Shown here: piece after piece, positions 10,687-21,349 of the stretch
Layout of the letters: each line of letters opens with the position of its first letter
Position numbering within the stretch: position 1 is the first letter of the stretch
NCBI GenBank assembly: GCA_029204225.1
Contig: CM055110.1
Location: 21,966,881-22,030,880 of the forward strand
Direction of reading: 5' to 3'
Length of the DNA stretch: 64,000 nucleotides
DNA from: Diphasiastrum complanatum
Taxonomy: Eukaryota; Streptophyta; Lycopodiopsida; Lycopodiales; Lycopodiaceae
The notes under the pieces: generated by a model
The model's database searches: none
What the model was told of the DNA's origin: nothing
Seen by the model: only the letters and a program-made list of their open reading frames with translations
Translations under genes and position numbers: made by a program

Positions 10687-11274
10687 GTAGCAATAACCTG
10701 ATCTTCTCTTTCAACCTGCTTCAATGCACAAGGCACTCCTTTGAACAACAACAAATGCTTTCAAAAGAAATCACCAAGATTTGAAACTATCTCACAAATT
10801 CTCTTTTAGCACTTATCCAAGCAAATCAACACATAGAATCATGGAATCTTGATCAACCTATGATCTATCCTCAATCCAATGACTTTTGCCACTTCCTAAG
10901 ATTGAAACACACTCAAATGAAGTCCAGCAACCTCACTATCTAGAGATCTAATCAAAATTAGGGTTTTGACAAATTCACAAAAAATTGACTATTTGAAATC
11001 TACATGCAAATCCTGAAAATTTGATATGCAATCTATAAGCCACCACTTAGGCTGAACCAATGATCCAAAAATCGGTCTAATCTAGTATGTGAATTTAAAA
11101 ATCGGAATTGAGCAAGTATATTGACCTATTTAGTGTTTTGATCTACAAAAGATCCAATCTACAAAAGCAAAAAATCCGATTTTGGTGTAGAATCCTCTCT
11201 AGCATGCTCTAGACTTGATATCTTCACCAAATCATTGATAGATCTGATTTTCTCCTTCATAACCTAAAACACAA
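10687..11274 (-). other. Copia E leader between gag and primer site
   Basis: About 590 bp of untranslated leader of minus-strand copia E, between the primer binding site (11275-11286) and the gag ATG at 10686. No ORF or structured element stands out. The length is similar to the leaders of copia 1 (14250-14830) and copia 2 (22223-22804). Confidence 0.5.
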
Positions 11275-11286
11275 GCTCTGATACCA
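11275..11286 (-). other. Copia E primer binding site
   Basis: The minus strand reads tggtatcagagc directly after the LTR end. This is the plant copia primer site, complementary to the 3' end of initiator tRNA-Met, and copia 1 and copia 2 have the same word. It fixes the inner edge of the copia E 5' LTR at 11287. Confidence 0.8.
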
Positions 11287-11935
11287 TGTGAAAGATTTCA
11301 GATCCTTAACATCCAATCTACTTGAATGATCTTTGGTTAGAAAGAGAAATACACTACCAATCTCACCAATGTAGAAAAATCAGCATCTACACACAATTTG
11401 AGATGCAAACACTAATAGAACTTGATCAAACTTGAATGAAATGATTATTACTATTTCTGTCCGTACAAAACCAGCAAGCTACTGTATTTCACACGTGTGG
11501 ATCCAAAAATAGCAAATATAGATGATTCTACACATAGAATTGCAAGCAATCACCAAGATAGTGCACCAATGGATAGTAGAACCCAAGAGAACCATGTATA
11601 AGCATGAAATGAGATAGAGAAGAGAGAAGATGACTCTCTCCATGAGTTACATCCTTTTATAATAGGTCCAAACCCTATTTGGCCACTTGGCTTTCCCACC
11701 AAAATGCTAACCCTACCAATTTTGGGTCTAGATTCAATGTACCTAACTTATTCAAATTGAATCTACTCAAACTCGCATTCTATCTTTCCCACACTTTCAA
11801 AAAGTGTTTATTCAAATGAAATTTAGACTAATGAACTTTGAAAAGTCAACCTCTAAGTCTAAAACAAGTTTTGGCCTCAATATGCCAAATATGGAAATAT
11901 TGCAAAATGTGATGAAACTAGTTGAATCTTTCACA
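11287..11935 (-). repeat. Copia E 5' LTR
   Basis: 649 bp with perfect 11-bp terminal inverted repeats: TGTGAAAGATT on one side and AATCTTTCACA on the other. The inner edge abuts the primer site. A TATA-like box on the minus strand (ctattataaaagg, near 11650-11665) fits an LTR promoter. The outer edge interrupts the integrase frame of an older copia at CDNGR, so this LTR marks an insertion point. No matching 3' LTR is in the window. A related LTR lies at 51771-52422. Confidence 0.75.
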
Positions 11936-12545
11936 CTCTCGTCCATTATCACATCTTAATACTTTGATGCTAGCATTAAGTTGCTTCTCAACAAGAGATT
12001 TAAACTTTACAAAGGAATCATACACTAAGCTTTTCTTTGGCAATAGATAGATCCAAGTGTATCTTGTACAATCATCTATGAAGGTTACATACATCAAAGC
12101 ACCACCATTATATTCATGTGAAAATGAGTGAACATCCGAGTGAATAATATCAAGAGGAGAGATAGATCTATTCATAGATCTCTTGAATGGTTGCTTATGT
12201 GTCTTGGATAGACGACAAGCTTCACAAAGCTTGCCACACTTGGATATGGATTTGGCTAGCTCCTTGGAAATCATGGACTCCATTGCTTGATAGTTAGGAT
12301 GGCCTAACCTCTTGTGCCATAACTCCACTTGAGAAAGATCCTCCCTTTCCATGCTCACACTTCCAAACAACATTAGCATCTAATTTGAACAATCTGCCTT
12401 GCTTAATGCCACTAGCAATACACTTATCATCCTTAATTATGGAACAAACTCCATTTTTGAAGAATGCCTTTTAATGAATCCCAAGTCTCCTTGACCAAGA
12501 TACAAGATGACACCTCTTTCAAGAGGTCATTACTCACATTCATCT
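11936..12545 (-). pseudogene. Copia F integrase with a gag-to-integrase internal deletion
   Basis: The minus-strand frame carries WHKRLGHPN (integrase zinc domain), CEACRLSKTHK, DIIHSDVHSFSH, FIDDCTRYTW and VLRCDNGR, then stops where the copia E LTR begins. Upstream, at 12400-12545, gag sequence (KMNVSNDLLKEVSSC) is joined directly to the pre-integrase segment (KNGVCSII...), so about 1 kb of gag and protease is deleted. Frameshifts flank the join. Copies 1 and 2 in this window show the undeleted order. Confidence 0.65.
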
Positions 12546-12670
12546 TGCACTTTCTCTCTCAGGTAATGATACCTGATTTTGATATGTTTGCTTCAAGAGT
12601 GAAATCTCAGATTGAGAGATAACGCTATTGTGCTTCGATTGTCACAATAGATTGTTGTAGAAAGTTTTTC
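12546..12670 (-). pseudogene. Copia RNase H scrap fused to a gag fragment
   Basis: The minus strand encodes IYCDNRSTIALSLN followed by HSKHIKIRYHYLRE-like residues, the last copia RNase H block. It is fused upstream to a different gag domain (12671-12919) in the same 108-codon frame, and downstream to copia F gag. The fusion is a rearrangement product rather than a functional design. Confidence 0.5.
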
Positions 12671-13170
12671 ATTTTGCTTTTGTCTAAAGATATCCCAAGA
12701 AGCTAAAGTATCTTTCTTATATTCTTTTGGCAAAAAGTGCGCTTTAATTTGTTTTTTAAATCTATGCCATATGGATGCGGCTTTGTGATTTGATTTCATA
12801 GCTGCCCACCATAGTGATGCATACTTATCTAGATGTAACGTTGCAAATCGGATCTTGGAATGATTCGAGTATCTACTTTTCTCAAAGAAGGTATCAAGAT
12901 TTCGAATCCAAGCAAGCAAATCTCTACATTGCTAGCATCTCCATCGAACTTAGAAAACTTGAAAAGTTTGTTATCAATCTTAGCAAACCTCCTTTTCCTA
13001 GATCAAGTAGAGGAAGTTGACTTGGAGGAAGCATGTGGTGATGACGACATCGATGAAGAGGAGCTTGAAGAGCCTCGTGAGGAGCTATCCATCTTTGATT
13101 GGAGTTTTTCGAATTTACCTGAAATACACAAACTCAAGGAAAAAAGTACGAATAGACTTGTAATTTAGAG
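12671..13170 (-). pseudogene. Retrotransposon gag core domain, unclassified lineage
   Basis: The minus-strand frame starts with a serine-rich acidic region (13000-13100). It continues with KFDGDASNVE and then LLAWI.NLDTFFEKSRYS-like residues, SKIRFATLHLDKYASLWWAAM and IKAHFLPKEYKKDTL. This is the layout of the gypsy-type gag core (helices around a W(W/Y) motif followed by F.P). A frameshift near 12920 splits it. It belongs to a different family from gypsy A, B and C. Confidence 0.55.
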
Positions 13171-13383
13171 AAATGCCATTCTTCAAAAAGAAAGATAGAA
13201 GCTCACATTTGCAAAGTATTGTCTTTAAAATAAAAAGCAAGTTGGAGATCTAATTCTTGAGGATCCCCCAAATGGAGTCTATTAGCTCTAGTATTAAAGA
13301 GATCTTGTAAAAAGAAGGAAATTCGAACGGAAGGGAAGTCTATTTGAAAGTAAACATACAAAGTCCTATGAATTGGCATTTGT
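13171..13383. other. Short gene-free stretch before copia 1
   Basis: 213 bp between the minus-strand gag remnant and the copia 1 LTR. No feature recognised. Confidence 0.5.
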
Positions 13384-14236
13384 TGTTAAAATATCACTTC
13401 CAACTTGTTGTATCTTGTAGATCTCAAGTAATTGGAGCTTGATAGGATCTCACACGTGTGGAGTCTGTTCCCACGTGTGAAAGAATGTACATAAGTCATT
13501 TTTATTAAGTTAGATTGGTTTTAGCTTGATCTACACTAGTGTGAAATTGACCTTTGAGTAGAATCTTGAAAATGGTCAAATTGGTCAAACTTTTTGTAAA
13601 TAGATTGGACTTCCATGTGAATGAGTTATTACTCACACATGTCAAGATACCATTCACACGTGTGGATAAGATTCTAGAAGATAAGATAAAAAGATTCCAT
13701 TAGATCCTATTCTATAGGGAATATTCCTATAAATGTGGAAGACTAGCTTTTTTGTTTTCTAGCCAAAGAGAATAGTCAACTTTGGGAAATGAGCACATAT
13801 GACTCCCATTGGTGGATCTCGATGACTAGGCACTCTTTGCACATGTGAAGTCCTGCTGGACAGTACACAGCTTGTGGATGTACTTGTTCTATAAAGAGAT
13901 CAACCAAATCAATAACAAGTTGATGTGACATTGGCAAATTCTAGTTTTGTTGAGATTTCCACATTTGTCTTGAGTTTTGATGAATGAAATGCATTTGTAA
14001 GTTAATGTACTTTACTCTCTGTAAACAAGCCGTACAGGTACTGTCCTCCACACGTGTGAGGCTGCCCATCCATGTGTTTGATCATTTGATCCATTGCTCT
14101 TGCTTAAATCATAGTGTAAAGCATCTAGATCAAGATCTAACATCTAGAACTTGATAGATCTTTGGATTAAGCAATCAATAACTCTTAATGATTGATAGTA
14201 CAATCAATATTTGTCTTTTTTCTCTGAAAATTGACA
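13384..14236 (+). repeat. Copia 1 5' LTR
   Basis: 853 bp, beginning tgttaaaatatcac and ending gaaaattgaca directly before the primer site. It is related along its length to the copia 2 LTR (21350-22210). It contains four or five CACGTG-centred palindromes (for example 13450, 13473, 13655 and 14050). A sequence near 13710-13735 (cctattctatagggaatattcc) is shared with copia 2. The 3' LTR is missing because the element is truncated by rearrangement after 16783. Confidence 0.75.
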
Positions 14237-14249
14237 TGGTATCAGAGCC
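14237..14249 (+). other. Copia 1 primer binding site
   Basis: tggtatcagagcc follows the LTR end without a gap. It is complementary to the 3' end of initiator tRNA-Met, as usual for plant copia elements. Confidence 0.8.
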
Positions 14250-14830
14250 AAGTCTAAGAGTGATCTCAATGATTAATAGTACTTGAGAAATCAGTGACAA
14301 TTTGTTGTTTTTGAGTTCTAATTCAGAGGGCGAGTTCAAAGAGAGAAGTAACATCATTGTTTTTGGTCAAGATCAATTTGTGGGCTGCTAAAGTACTGTC
14401 CACACATGTGAAACCATAAAACAACCTTCAAATTAACTTCCATAAGTGTTTTTGATCCAAAAAAGTGCATACTAGTCCAAAATTCAAGGTTTTTAGTGCA
14501 TTGTCTAGATCTAGGTTCAATCTATTGAATGCTTATGATCAAATAGTGATTCGAGTCATTGAAATAATTCATTTTGAAGCATTAGATCAGATCTTAAAGG
14601 CTGGTTTGTTCAGATCTTAAGTGTGTGTGGAATATCAAACCAATTTGAACTAGAATCAATTTCTTTTTGGAGTGAATTGCTAGGATATTTGTAGTTGATC
14701 TATTATACCATCATCCAAGTTGAACTAGGATTGATTGGGCTGAGATTAGAAGCTTCTTGAAAGCTAGAAATCTATCTTAGATCACACCTTATCAAGAGAA
14801 CTTTGAGTGTCTCATAGGCTTTCATTCAAA
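14250..14830 (+). other. Copia 1 leader
   Basis: About 580 bp of untranslated leader between primer site and gag. It parallels 22223-22804 in copia 2, with shared blocks such as 'gggcgagttca' and 'cagatcttaa'. No independent gene or repeat is seen. Confidence 0.5.
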
Positions 14831-15736
14831 ATGACATCCATGGGTGGATATATGTTAGAATCTAGTGAGAAACTAACTTCTAAAAACTATTCCATTTGGA
14901 AAGTAAGAATGGAATCACTACTGGTGGTTCATAATCTCTTTGATATTGTCTTAGGAGTTGAGGAACAGCCTCAAGCTCCCCACGAACAAAACTAAAATAC
15001 AAGAAGAGGGTTAGATTAGCCCTACATTGCTTGAAGTTAAATGTAAGCAATGACCTCTTGAAGGAGGTGGCTTCTTGTACCACATTAAAGGAGGCTTGGG
15101 ATTCACTAAAGAGCATTTATGAATCCAATAACACTTCAAGAGTGCTTATGCTAAAAAACTTGATCTTGCAAAGCATGAGGGGAAGTGGAGAAAATGGACA
15201 AGAGTATGTCCTAAGGATAAAATCCTTGAACAAAGAATTGGGATTTATAGGAGAGAAGATCCAAGATAATGAACTAGTACAAGTAATCTTGAATGGATTA
15301 GGAGATGAGTTCTTTAATCTAGTTCAATCTTTTGCTATTCAAGACCAACTTCCATCAATTGAAAAATTGCATAATGTTCTTGTGGCTGAGGAGAGTGGAA
15401 TTCTACACCTCAAAACAAGAATGGGGGTCCTTATCACTACATAATGGTGATGAGAAAGAAAACTTCACATCTAAAGACAAGAAGAAGTCTCATCATTTCA
15501 AGAAGATCCAAGGCAAGGAGGCTGAGGCAAAGGATGGAGCATCTACCTCCAAAGGGAAGCAAAAGAACAAAGCAAAGTTGAAGTGTTTCTTTTGTGGGAA
15601 GAAAGGACACTTTGCTTCCGAATGCTATAAGAAGAAGAATGCACAAGGGAATGAAGATCAAGGCAATCTTGCACAAGGGGAGGAGGAAGAGGATGGCTTC
15701 AACACATCCTTCATGGTAGCACCTACACCAGCATGA
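14831..15736 (+). pseudogene. Copia 1 gag
   Basis: The likely start is the ATG at 14831 (MTSMGGYMLESS), by alignment with copia 2. Helical gag follows (NYSIWKVRMESLL, NDLLKEVASCTTLKEAWDSLK, LVQVILNGLGDEF), then a basic region and a canonical CCHC knuckle (CFFCGKKGHFASEC). Frame breaks lie near 14995 (stop) and 15430 (shift). The last gag segment ends in TGA at 15734-15736, and the protease frame continues in phase beyond it. Gag packages the element RNA in virus-like particles. Confidence 0.75.
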
Positions 15737-16783
15737 AGCCAAGAAACATGGTGGATTGATAGTGGGGCTAGTTCCCACATGTCATTCAACAAGCATTATT
15801 TCTCTTATCTACTTTCTTGCAATGATTCTAAGAAATTAATCTACACAGCTAGTGATCAAGAATGCAAGATAGATGGCATAGGATCTATTCCATTATGCTT
15901 AGGATCATCTAAAAGGATAGATCTTGATAAGTTTTTGTATGTTCCATCCATTACAAAAAACTTGCTTAGTGTTGGTCAATTAATGGACAATGGACTAGAT
16001 GTACATTTCAAGAATGGAGTGTGTTCCATCTTGAAAAATAATAAGTGCATAGCTAGTGGCATTAAGCAAGGAAGGCTTTTCAAGTTGGATGCTAATGTGG
16101 CTATTGAAAGTGTGAATATGGTTAGGGAGGAGTTGACTCAAGTGGAGCTTTGGCACAAAAGATTGGGCCATTCTAATCTTCAATCAATGGAATCCATGGC
16201 ATCAAAGGAGCTAGCTCTCGGCCTACCAAAAGCTTTTAAGAAGTGTGGGAAAGTGTGTGAGGCATGTGGCCTTGCAAAGTCACACAAGACTTTCTACAAG
16301 AGATCTTTAACAACATGTACCTCACCTTTAGATCTTATCCATTCGGATGTACATACTTTTTCTCATGAAAGTAATGGAGGAGCTTTAATGTATGTGACTT
16401 TTATTGATGATTGTACTAGATACACTTGGATTGAATTATTGCCTAAGAAAAGCCTTGTATATGAAGCTTTTGTAAAGTTTAAGTCTCTAGTGGAAAAGCA
16501 ACTTAGTTCTTGCATTAACGTTCTAAGATGTGATAATGGAGGAGAGTATATCTCCAACAAGATGAGAGACTTTTGTGAGATCAATGGCATTAAGAGAGAA
16601 CTTACTTGTCCTTACACCCCCCAACAAAATGGGACGGCCAACAGGAAAAATAGGAGTCTTTGTGAATGTGCAAAGTCTTTAAGACTCGATGCATCTTTAC
16701 CCATCACTTTTGTGGGGGGAGGCCATAACTTGTGCTAATTACTTATGTAATAGGCTTCCTAGTAGTGCTATTGGTGGGATCTC
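15737..16783 (+). pseudogene. Copia 1 protease and integrase
   Basis: Directly after the gag stop the same frame reads WWIDSGASSHMSF (protease active site D-S-G). It then runs 319 codons through VLYVPSITKNLLSVGQL-type sequence, WHKRLGHSN...CEACGLAKSH (integrase zinc domain), FIDDCTRYTW and RCDNGGEY (two catalytic Asp), and TPQQNGTANRKNRS. In that last block the Val-Ala-Glu expected before RKN reads Thr-Ala-Asn, so the catalytic Glu is lost. The frame shifts near 16715 (TFVGGG replaces FWGE). A 379-bp element interrupts it at 16784. Confidence 0.75.
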
Positions 16784-17162
16784 CATTAGAGGATTTTTGA
16801 GCTCCAAAAAGACCCTTTAAGAATTTGTGCAAGATGTAGTTTATATTATTAAAATATTATAACACTAATACTTTTGACTTGCCATAACTTTTTAATCGTA
16901 GCTCAAAAGTATGTCATGTAAGATATCATTGGAAAGCCCTTGTCAAGCACTTTCCAATGCGCCCAACTTCGCTAAATTAGGACTTACCACTAAAAAGTTA
17001 TGCCATTTTTTAGTTTGGAATCAAAATGTGGACTCAAAAAGTTACGCTACGTAGATTCCAAATTTGAGTGTTTTGATTGGTCCATGTGTAAGAGAAAATT
17101 GAGAAAAAATATAAAAAGAATCTTTACAAAGGGTCCTTTTTGGATTTAGAAATCCTTCAATG
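16784..17162. mobile_element. 379-bp inverted-repeat (MITE-like) element, complete copy
   Basis: Ends are imperfect inverted repeats of about 40 bp: CATTAGAGGATTTTTGAG... at the left, and CATTGAAGGATTTCTAAA... as the reverse complement of the right, both continuing into TCCAAAAAGRACCCTTT-type sequence. The duplicated integrase copy at 18181-18220 keeps the empty site, so the limits are exact to within a base or two. No target-site duplication is apparent against that empty site. Internally it has a 10-bp stem (cattggaaag...ctttccaatg, 16939-16971). No ORF. A truncated copy lies at 63195-63439. Superfamily not assigned. Confidence 0.65.
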
Positions 17163-17304
17163 ACCATTTCAAGCTTTGTTTGGCAAGTAGCCCAATGTAA
17201 AAGATTTTAAAGTGTTTGGATGTATATATTATGTCCACATTCCTTTGGAAACAAGAAGGAAAGAAGATGCAACTTCCTTCAAAGGAATATTTGTAGGCTA
17301 TAGT
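17163..17304 (+). pseudogene. Copia 1 integrase C-terminal segment after the small element
   Basis: This is the continuation of the copia frame after the insertion: PFQALFG.. .PNVKDFKVFGC, YVHIPLETRRKEDATSFKGIFVGYS by homology to copia 2 at 24680-24820. It ends abruptly at ggctatag, where unrelated sequence (the X segment) starts. The same breakpoint is found in the duplicate at 18330. Confidence 0.65.
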
Positions 17305-17364
17305 TGTAGTCGATCGTAGTATAGGGGTCCGTTCATTGGGAGCCGCCCGTGCACACTTGCATAG

Positions 17365-17366
<2 letters not shown>

Positions 17367-17452
<86 letters not shown>
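17367..17452. repeat. (GA)n microsatellite
   Basis: An uninterrupted AG dinucleotide run of about 86 bp at the start of the X segment. Confidence 0.95.
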
Positions 17453-17455
<3 letters not shown>

Positions 17456-17573
17456 GCTCGAGCGCCTACCCATAGCTATGCACCATTCACCCTTGGAGAG
17501 AGAGGGAGAGAGAGCCTAAGTTGAGAAAGGCCTTGGGGGCTCGAGCACCTACCCAAAGCTATTCTATCCCAAC

Positions 17574-17678
<105 letters not shown>

Positions 17679-17794
17679 TAGAAGGAGAGAGCTTTATTAA
17701 GAAGAATAGAAGATGTGTACAATGGAAAATGGCCTCCTTATATAGTTGAGGAGAGAGGGCCATCTTGGCTCTCATTGGCCTTTTTCTCAATGGA

Positions 17795-18330
17795 GGTGCC
17801 TTAATGTATGTGACTTTCAAAGATGATTGTACTAGACTCACTTGGATTGAATTATTGTCTAAGAAAAGCCTTGTATATGAAGCTTTTGTAAAGTTAAAGT
17901 CTCTAGTGGAAAAGCAACTTAGTTCTTGCATTAAAGTTCTAAGATGTGATAATGGAGGAGAGTATATCTCCAACAAGATGAGAGACTTTTGTGAGATCAA
18001 TGGCATTAAGAGAGAGCTCACTTGTTCCTACACCCCCCAACAAAATGGGGTGACCAAGAGGAAAAATAGGAGTCTTTGTGAATCTGCAAAGTCTTTAAGA
18101 CTTGATGCATGTCTACCCATCTTTTTTTGAGGGGAGGCCATAACTTGTGCAAATTACTTATGTAATAGGCTTCCTAGTAGTGCTATTGGTGGAATCTCAC
18201 CATTTCAAGCTTTGTTTGGCAATAAGCCCAATGTAAAAGATTTTAAAGTGTTTGGATGTATATGTTATGTCCACATTCCTTTGAAAACAAGAAGGAAAGA
18301 AGATGCAACTTTATTCAAAGGAATATTTGT
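17795..18330 (+). pseudogene. Tandem duplicate of copia 1 integrase
   Basis: This copies the integrase region of copia 1 from the block GGALMYVTF through [26 protein letters not shown] and the KVFGC region to ggctatag. It matches 16378-16783 plus 17163-17304, but without the 379-bp element, so it is the empty-site control. The third catalytic position reads VTKRKN, where VAERKN is the active form, so Glu is lost here too. Stops follow near 18128. Copy divergence is roughly 5-8% by eye. Confidence 0.7.
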
Positions 18331-18412
18331 AGGCTATAGTTGTAGTCGATCGTAGTATAGGGGTCCGTTCATTGGGAGCCGCCCGTGCACACTTGCATAG
18401 CAAGAGAGAGAG
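18331..18412. repeat. Repeat of the start of the X segment
   Basis: Identical or nearly identical to 17305-17380, from ttgtagtcgatcg to the first GA repeats. It then switches to a reversed gypsy gag at about 18413. It forms the second end of the tandem duplication. Confidence 0.7.
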
Positions 18413-18790
18413 CCATAACGACTTTTCTTGGATCTCTTAGTGGACAATCACGACATGGGTGATTGATGCCGCATTGTTCACACCAAGGATAAAAGGAGGA
18501 CAGATCATTTCAGTGTGGACATTCTGATCTAGGATGTTTACCTCCACATCCGAAACACCGTACCGTGTGTAAGATTTCATCACCTCTCAATTGATGCGTG
18601 TACTCCTTTGATCCCTCCACGTAATATAGTGGTGAGCCAGTTTGAACTTCCCCTGCCTGGGATGGTCCGCTCATTGATATAACCAATACTTCCACCGAAC
18701 CTTGCTTAGCCACTAGAGAAGATTCTGAAAGTCCTGAGACCGATCCATTTTCTTTGGAGGAGCGATCTGATGGCAAGCTAGATGGCATAG
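18413..18790 (-). pseudogene. Gypsy-type gag zinc-knuckle region, minus strand
   Basis: On the minus strand the frame (ATG at 18788) has a serine-rich linker and then CFGCGGKHPRSEC, a CX2CX3HX4C knuckle like the one in gypsy A and C. After one in-frame stop (18510-18512) it continues FYPWCEQCGINHPCRDCP, the same two-part arrangement as FCRECDYGHCYKDCP in gypsy C. The sequence is much diverged from A and C, so it represents another family of the same lineage. It is truncated at both ends. Confidence 0.55.
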
Positions 18791-18943
18791 ATGAGGGTTT
18801 TGTTGATTGATTTTCAATCTCCAGAATTCCCTTATTGGATTGATTTCGTAATCTCGGATTCCAAACTGGACATTGAATATTTGAAAGCTTAAGGAATAGT
18901 TTCGTTTTTTTTTTTTTTTTTCGTTCTGAGGATCGAACCTGTT

Positions 18944-18957
18944 TAAGGGAGGAATAA
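18944..18957 (+). other. Polypurine tract before a gypsy 3' LTR
   Basis: taagggaggaataa directly precedes TGTTATGG. This matches the usual end of plant chromovirus-type pol followed by polypurine tract and LTR. A 16-18 base T run lies just upstream (18906-18921). Confidence 0.4.
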
Positions 18958-19430
18958 TGTTATGGTCATATTCGGTTAAGGACCTGGAATAGTCCTAATA
19001 TGGTAGACCAGCCCTCCATTGTTCGAGTTTGTTGGTCACGCCTAGATTTAATTCCACGTCAAGGCCTATTGGTGACTAATAACCCTGAGAGGACCCAGAC
19101 ACTCTAACTGAGACATATGGAGTAGTGCATGTACGTGTGACTGATATAGACAGGAGGTATGCATGTAGAGCTGTAACTTATTTATTGTTGACCTGCATGG
19201 GGATTGCATGTGCTCATGCGCTAGTTCCTACTCTCTATATATTGAGATAGAGATTATCTCGTCGACGACTTGGTCTAGGTTACCTGTTGAGCTCTTCTCC
19301 TCTTGCTGTCACATTGGCATGGCTTGGGGGCTAGATCTAGGAGGTTTCTCCAGGAGGGATCTAGGTTTGGTTGGGTGGTTTTGCTCCACAATCTCTCTTG
19401 TGTTTTCCTATCCTCATCTTAGGGGTTTTC
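18958..19430 (+). repeat. Probable gypsy 3' LTR, right end uncertain
   Basis: It begins TGTTATGGTC after the polypurine tract and contains a TATA-like region (tctctatatattgag near 19232) followed by G+T-rich sequence. No second copy exists in the window to confirm its length, and the right end is a guess. No pol precedes it on the plus strand: the adjacent gag scrap is reversed, so this LTR is an orphan. Confidence 0.35.
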
Positions 19431-19431
19431 C

Positions 19432-19896
19432 CTAGTGGTCTTTACACTCATCTTGAGGTACACAATAGTAAATTTTTGCTTGACATGTTCTAGTGCACAT
19501 GGGAGGCTCGCCACATGATTTGCTCTTAAATGTCTCAGTTGGACCTTCAATTTTACTAGTCCTACAATGCTTTTTTAAACTTCTAGCAAACACTTTTTTA
19601 TTTCCCTTTTTGAAATGTTTGTTATAACAACACTCCACATGTATGCACTCAAACTCACCACCACAAAGAGAGATTCTTAGAATACCTGAAAAGCTTGGTA
19701 TTTTTGTTGTTCTATATCTAGCCCAATTATGACAATCTAATGAATGTCTCATCCCTTGCATTCCTCCTCCTTTTGATGGAGGGAGCTCAAACATGACATT
19801 TCCATTGTAGCTAGACGAGAGTTCTTTGGCCTTGAAAGCTTGTCCACACAAAGCCATGTATTTGCGCAATATATTGGACATAAGTAAGTTTTTCAA
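19432..19896 (-). CDS. Cysteine-rich ORF of unknown function
   Basis: 154 codons on the minus strand, with 12 Cys, most of them in the last 90 residues (SLCGGEFECIHVECCYN, KSKSCGEPPMCTRTC, YYCVPQDEC) and several Lys/Arg runs. The spacing suggests a zinc-binding or disulphide domain, but I cannot name the family. It may be a fragment of a larger gene, because the frame ends at DH-stop beside a gypsy LTR and its start is not preceded by a recognisable promoter. It could also be a non-autonomous transposon product. Treat as predicted only. Confidence 0.3.
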   Translation of the reverse strand: MKNLLMSNILRKYMALCGQAFKAKELSSSYNGNVMFELPPSKGGGMQGMRHSLDCHNWARYRTTKIPSFSGILRISLCGGEFECIHVECCYNKHFKKGNKKVFARSLKKHCRTSKIEGPTETFKSKSCGEPPMCTRTCQAKIYYCVPQDECKDH

Positions 19897-19899
19897 AAC

Positions 19900-21344
19900 T
19901 TGAAAAATGCTCTGACCCTCTGATCCAAATAATGTTGTATTGCCATCATGAGCTGGTGAAGGAGTACTTCAATCCACTAGAGGTAGCACAGTTCTGAATG
20001 TTTCCATTGATAGAGAAAATAAAGTAAGGAGGATCAAAATACAATTATCAACTACAAGAATGTTGCACAACCAAAGATATTAGTCTAGAATAGAGTTGTG
20101 GGAAAATAAAGATGACATCTCTTAACAGATTCATGTTAAAGCTAATTGCCTTCTAAATATTCTCTCATATATTATTCATGGTTGTAACAGCACCATTTAT
20201 AAACTAGGGTCACATCTCAAGGCTGGAGCATGTCTAATTATATAGCCTACCTTCAAGATCAAAATAATTGCCTTTTAAACCAAGCCATATATATTATTCA
20301 TGGTAGTAACAACACCATTTATTTAACGACATCAAATTTTTTTAAGATTTTAGAAATAATTACTTAACAGTGATAATTTGGATTTAATTTCACAAGATAA
20401 ATTATTTTAACCACATTCGAAAAAATATTCTCTACAATAAATGCATGCTAAGAAAATGTCTAACGTGTATATATGTATTGTTTTTCAAAGTTAACAAATT
20501 CTATGTTTTTGTCTTGAGAATCTTTCAATCAAGCTATACTTATCAACTATTGTGACAGTTTTGCAACAGACTCTATCCATATTGTAATATCCATAAGGAA
20601 ACAATACAACATTTGTTCTTGAAGTGTCTTTTGCAACATTGGAAAGATGTCATTCATACTTTCGAACTCATTTCGTATTAAATTTAAAACTAGCCTAAGG
20701 CCCCTAAAAATTAACGAAATATCTCTTTTTTCCATGAAGATAAATCCATTTGGAATACCTTCTAATAAATCCTATTCATAACATTTGGCTAAATAGGAAC
20801 GACACATTCAACTGTAGTTTTGACTTTTCTAGAATGTGAAAGCCAATAAAATTGTTTACTTTCTAATTTGTTTTTTCCATTGCTTGTAGATTTGTGAAAA
20901 GTTCTAAAATATAGTCGGTTCCTTTAAGAAATTTTTTTAAGTTACCACAAACTATTTCATGCATATTATTGTCACACAGAAATGGCTAATCATCATTTGT
21001 TGAAGATGTGGTACAATAATTGCTTGTTTAGTATGAAAACATAACAGAAGTAAATGCGTACAATAAGTTGCGGATCGAAACCGCGTACTCTAAAGAAGTG
21101 AGCTAGAATGCTTAGGAGTGTTCAAGCTCATAGGCTTGAAAGAGAGAGAGCTAACTATTCAAATGCTTCTGATAATTCTGATTTTCAATGAATTAATTTG
21201 TATGAATATGAACAATTATTTATACTAAGAAATTAGGTTGTCAATTGCGATCGCCAGTTGGCTGGTGATCCATTGGCATCCATCCGGTCCTTGTCATTGA
21301 TTGCTGATAAGCAGTGAAATTGGCCATAAACATTCTGTCTGCGT
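19900..21344. other. AT-rich stretch without recognisable gene
   Basis: About 1.4 kb. The ORFs are short and unlike known families. No LTR, inverted repeat or microsatellite was recognised, apart from two related phrases around 20160-20180 and 20270-20320 ('atatattattcatggt.gtaacaacaccattta'). That indicates a diverged local duplication of about 60 bp. Confidence 0.5.
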
Positions 21345-21349
21345 AAATG
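21345..21349 (+). other. Target-site duplication, left, copia 2
   Basis: aaatg directly before the 5' LTR. The same five bases follow the 3' LTR at 27122-27126. Five bases is the expected size for copia integration. Confidence 0.75.
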
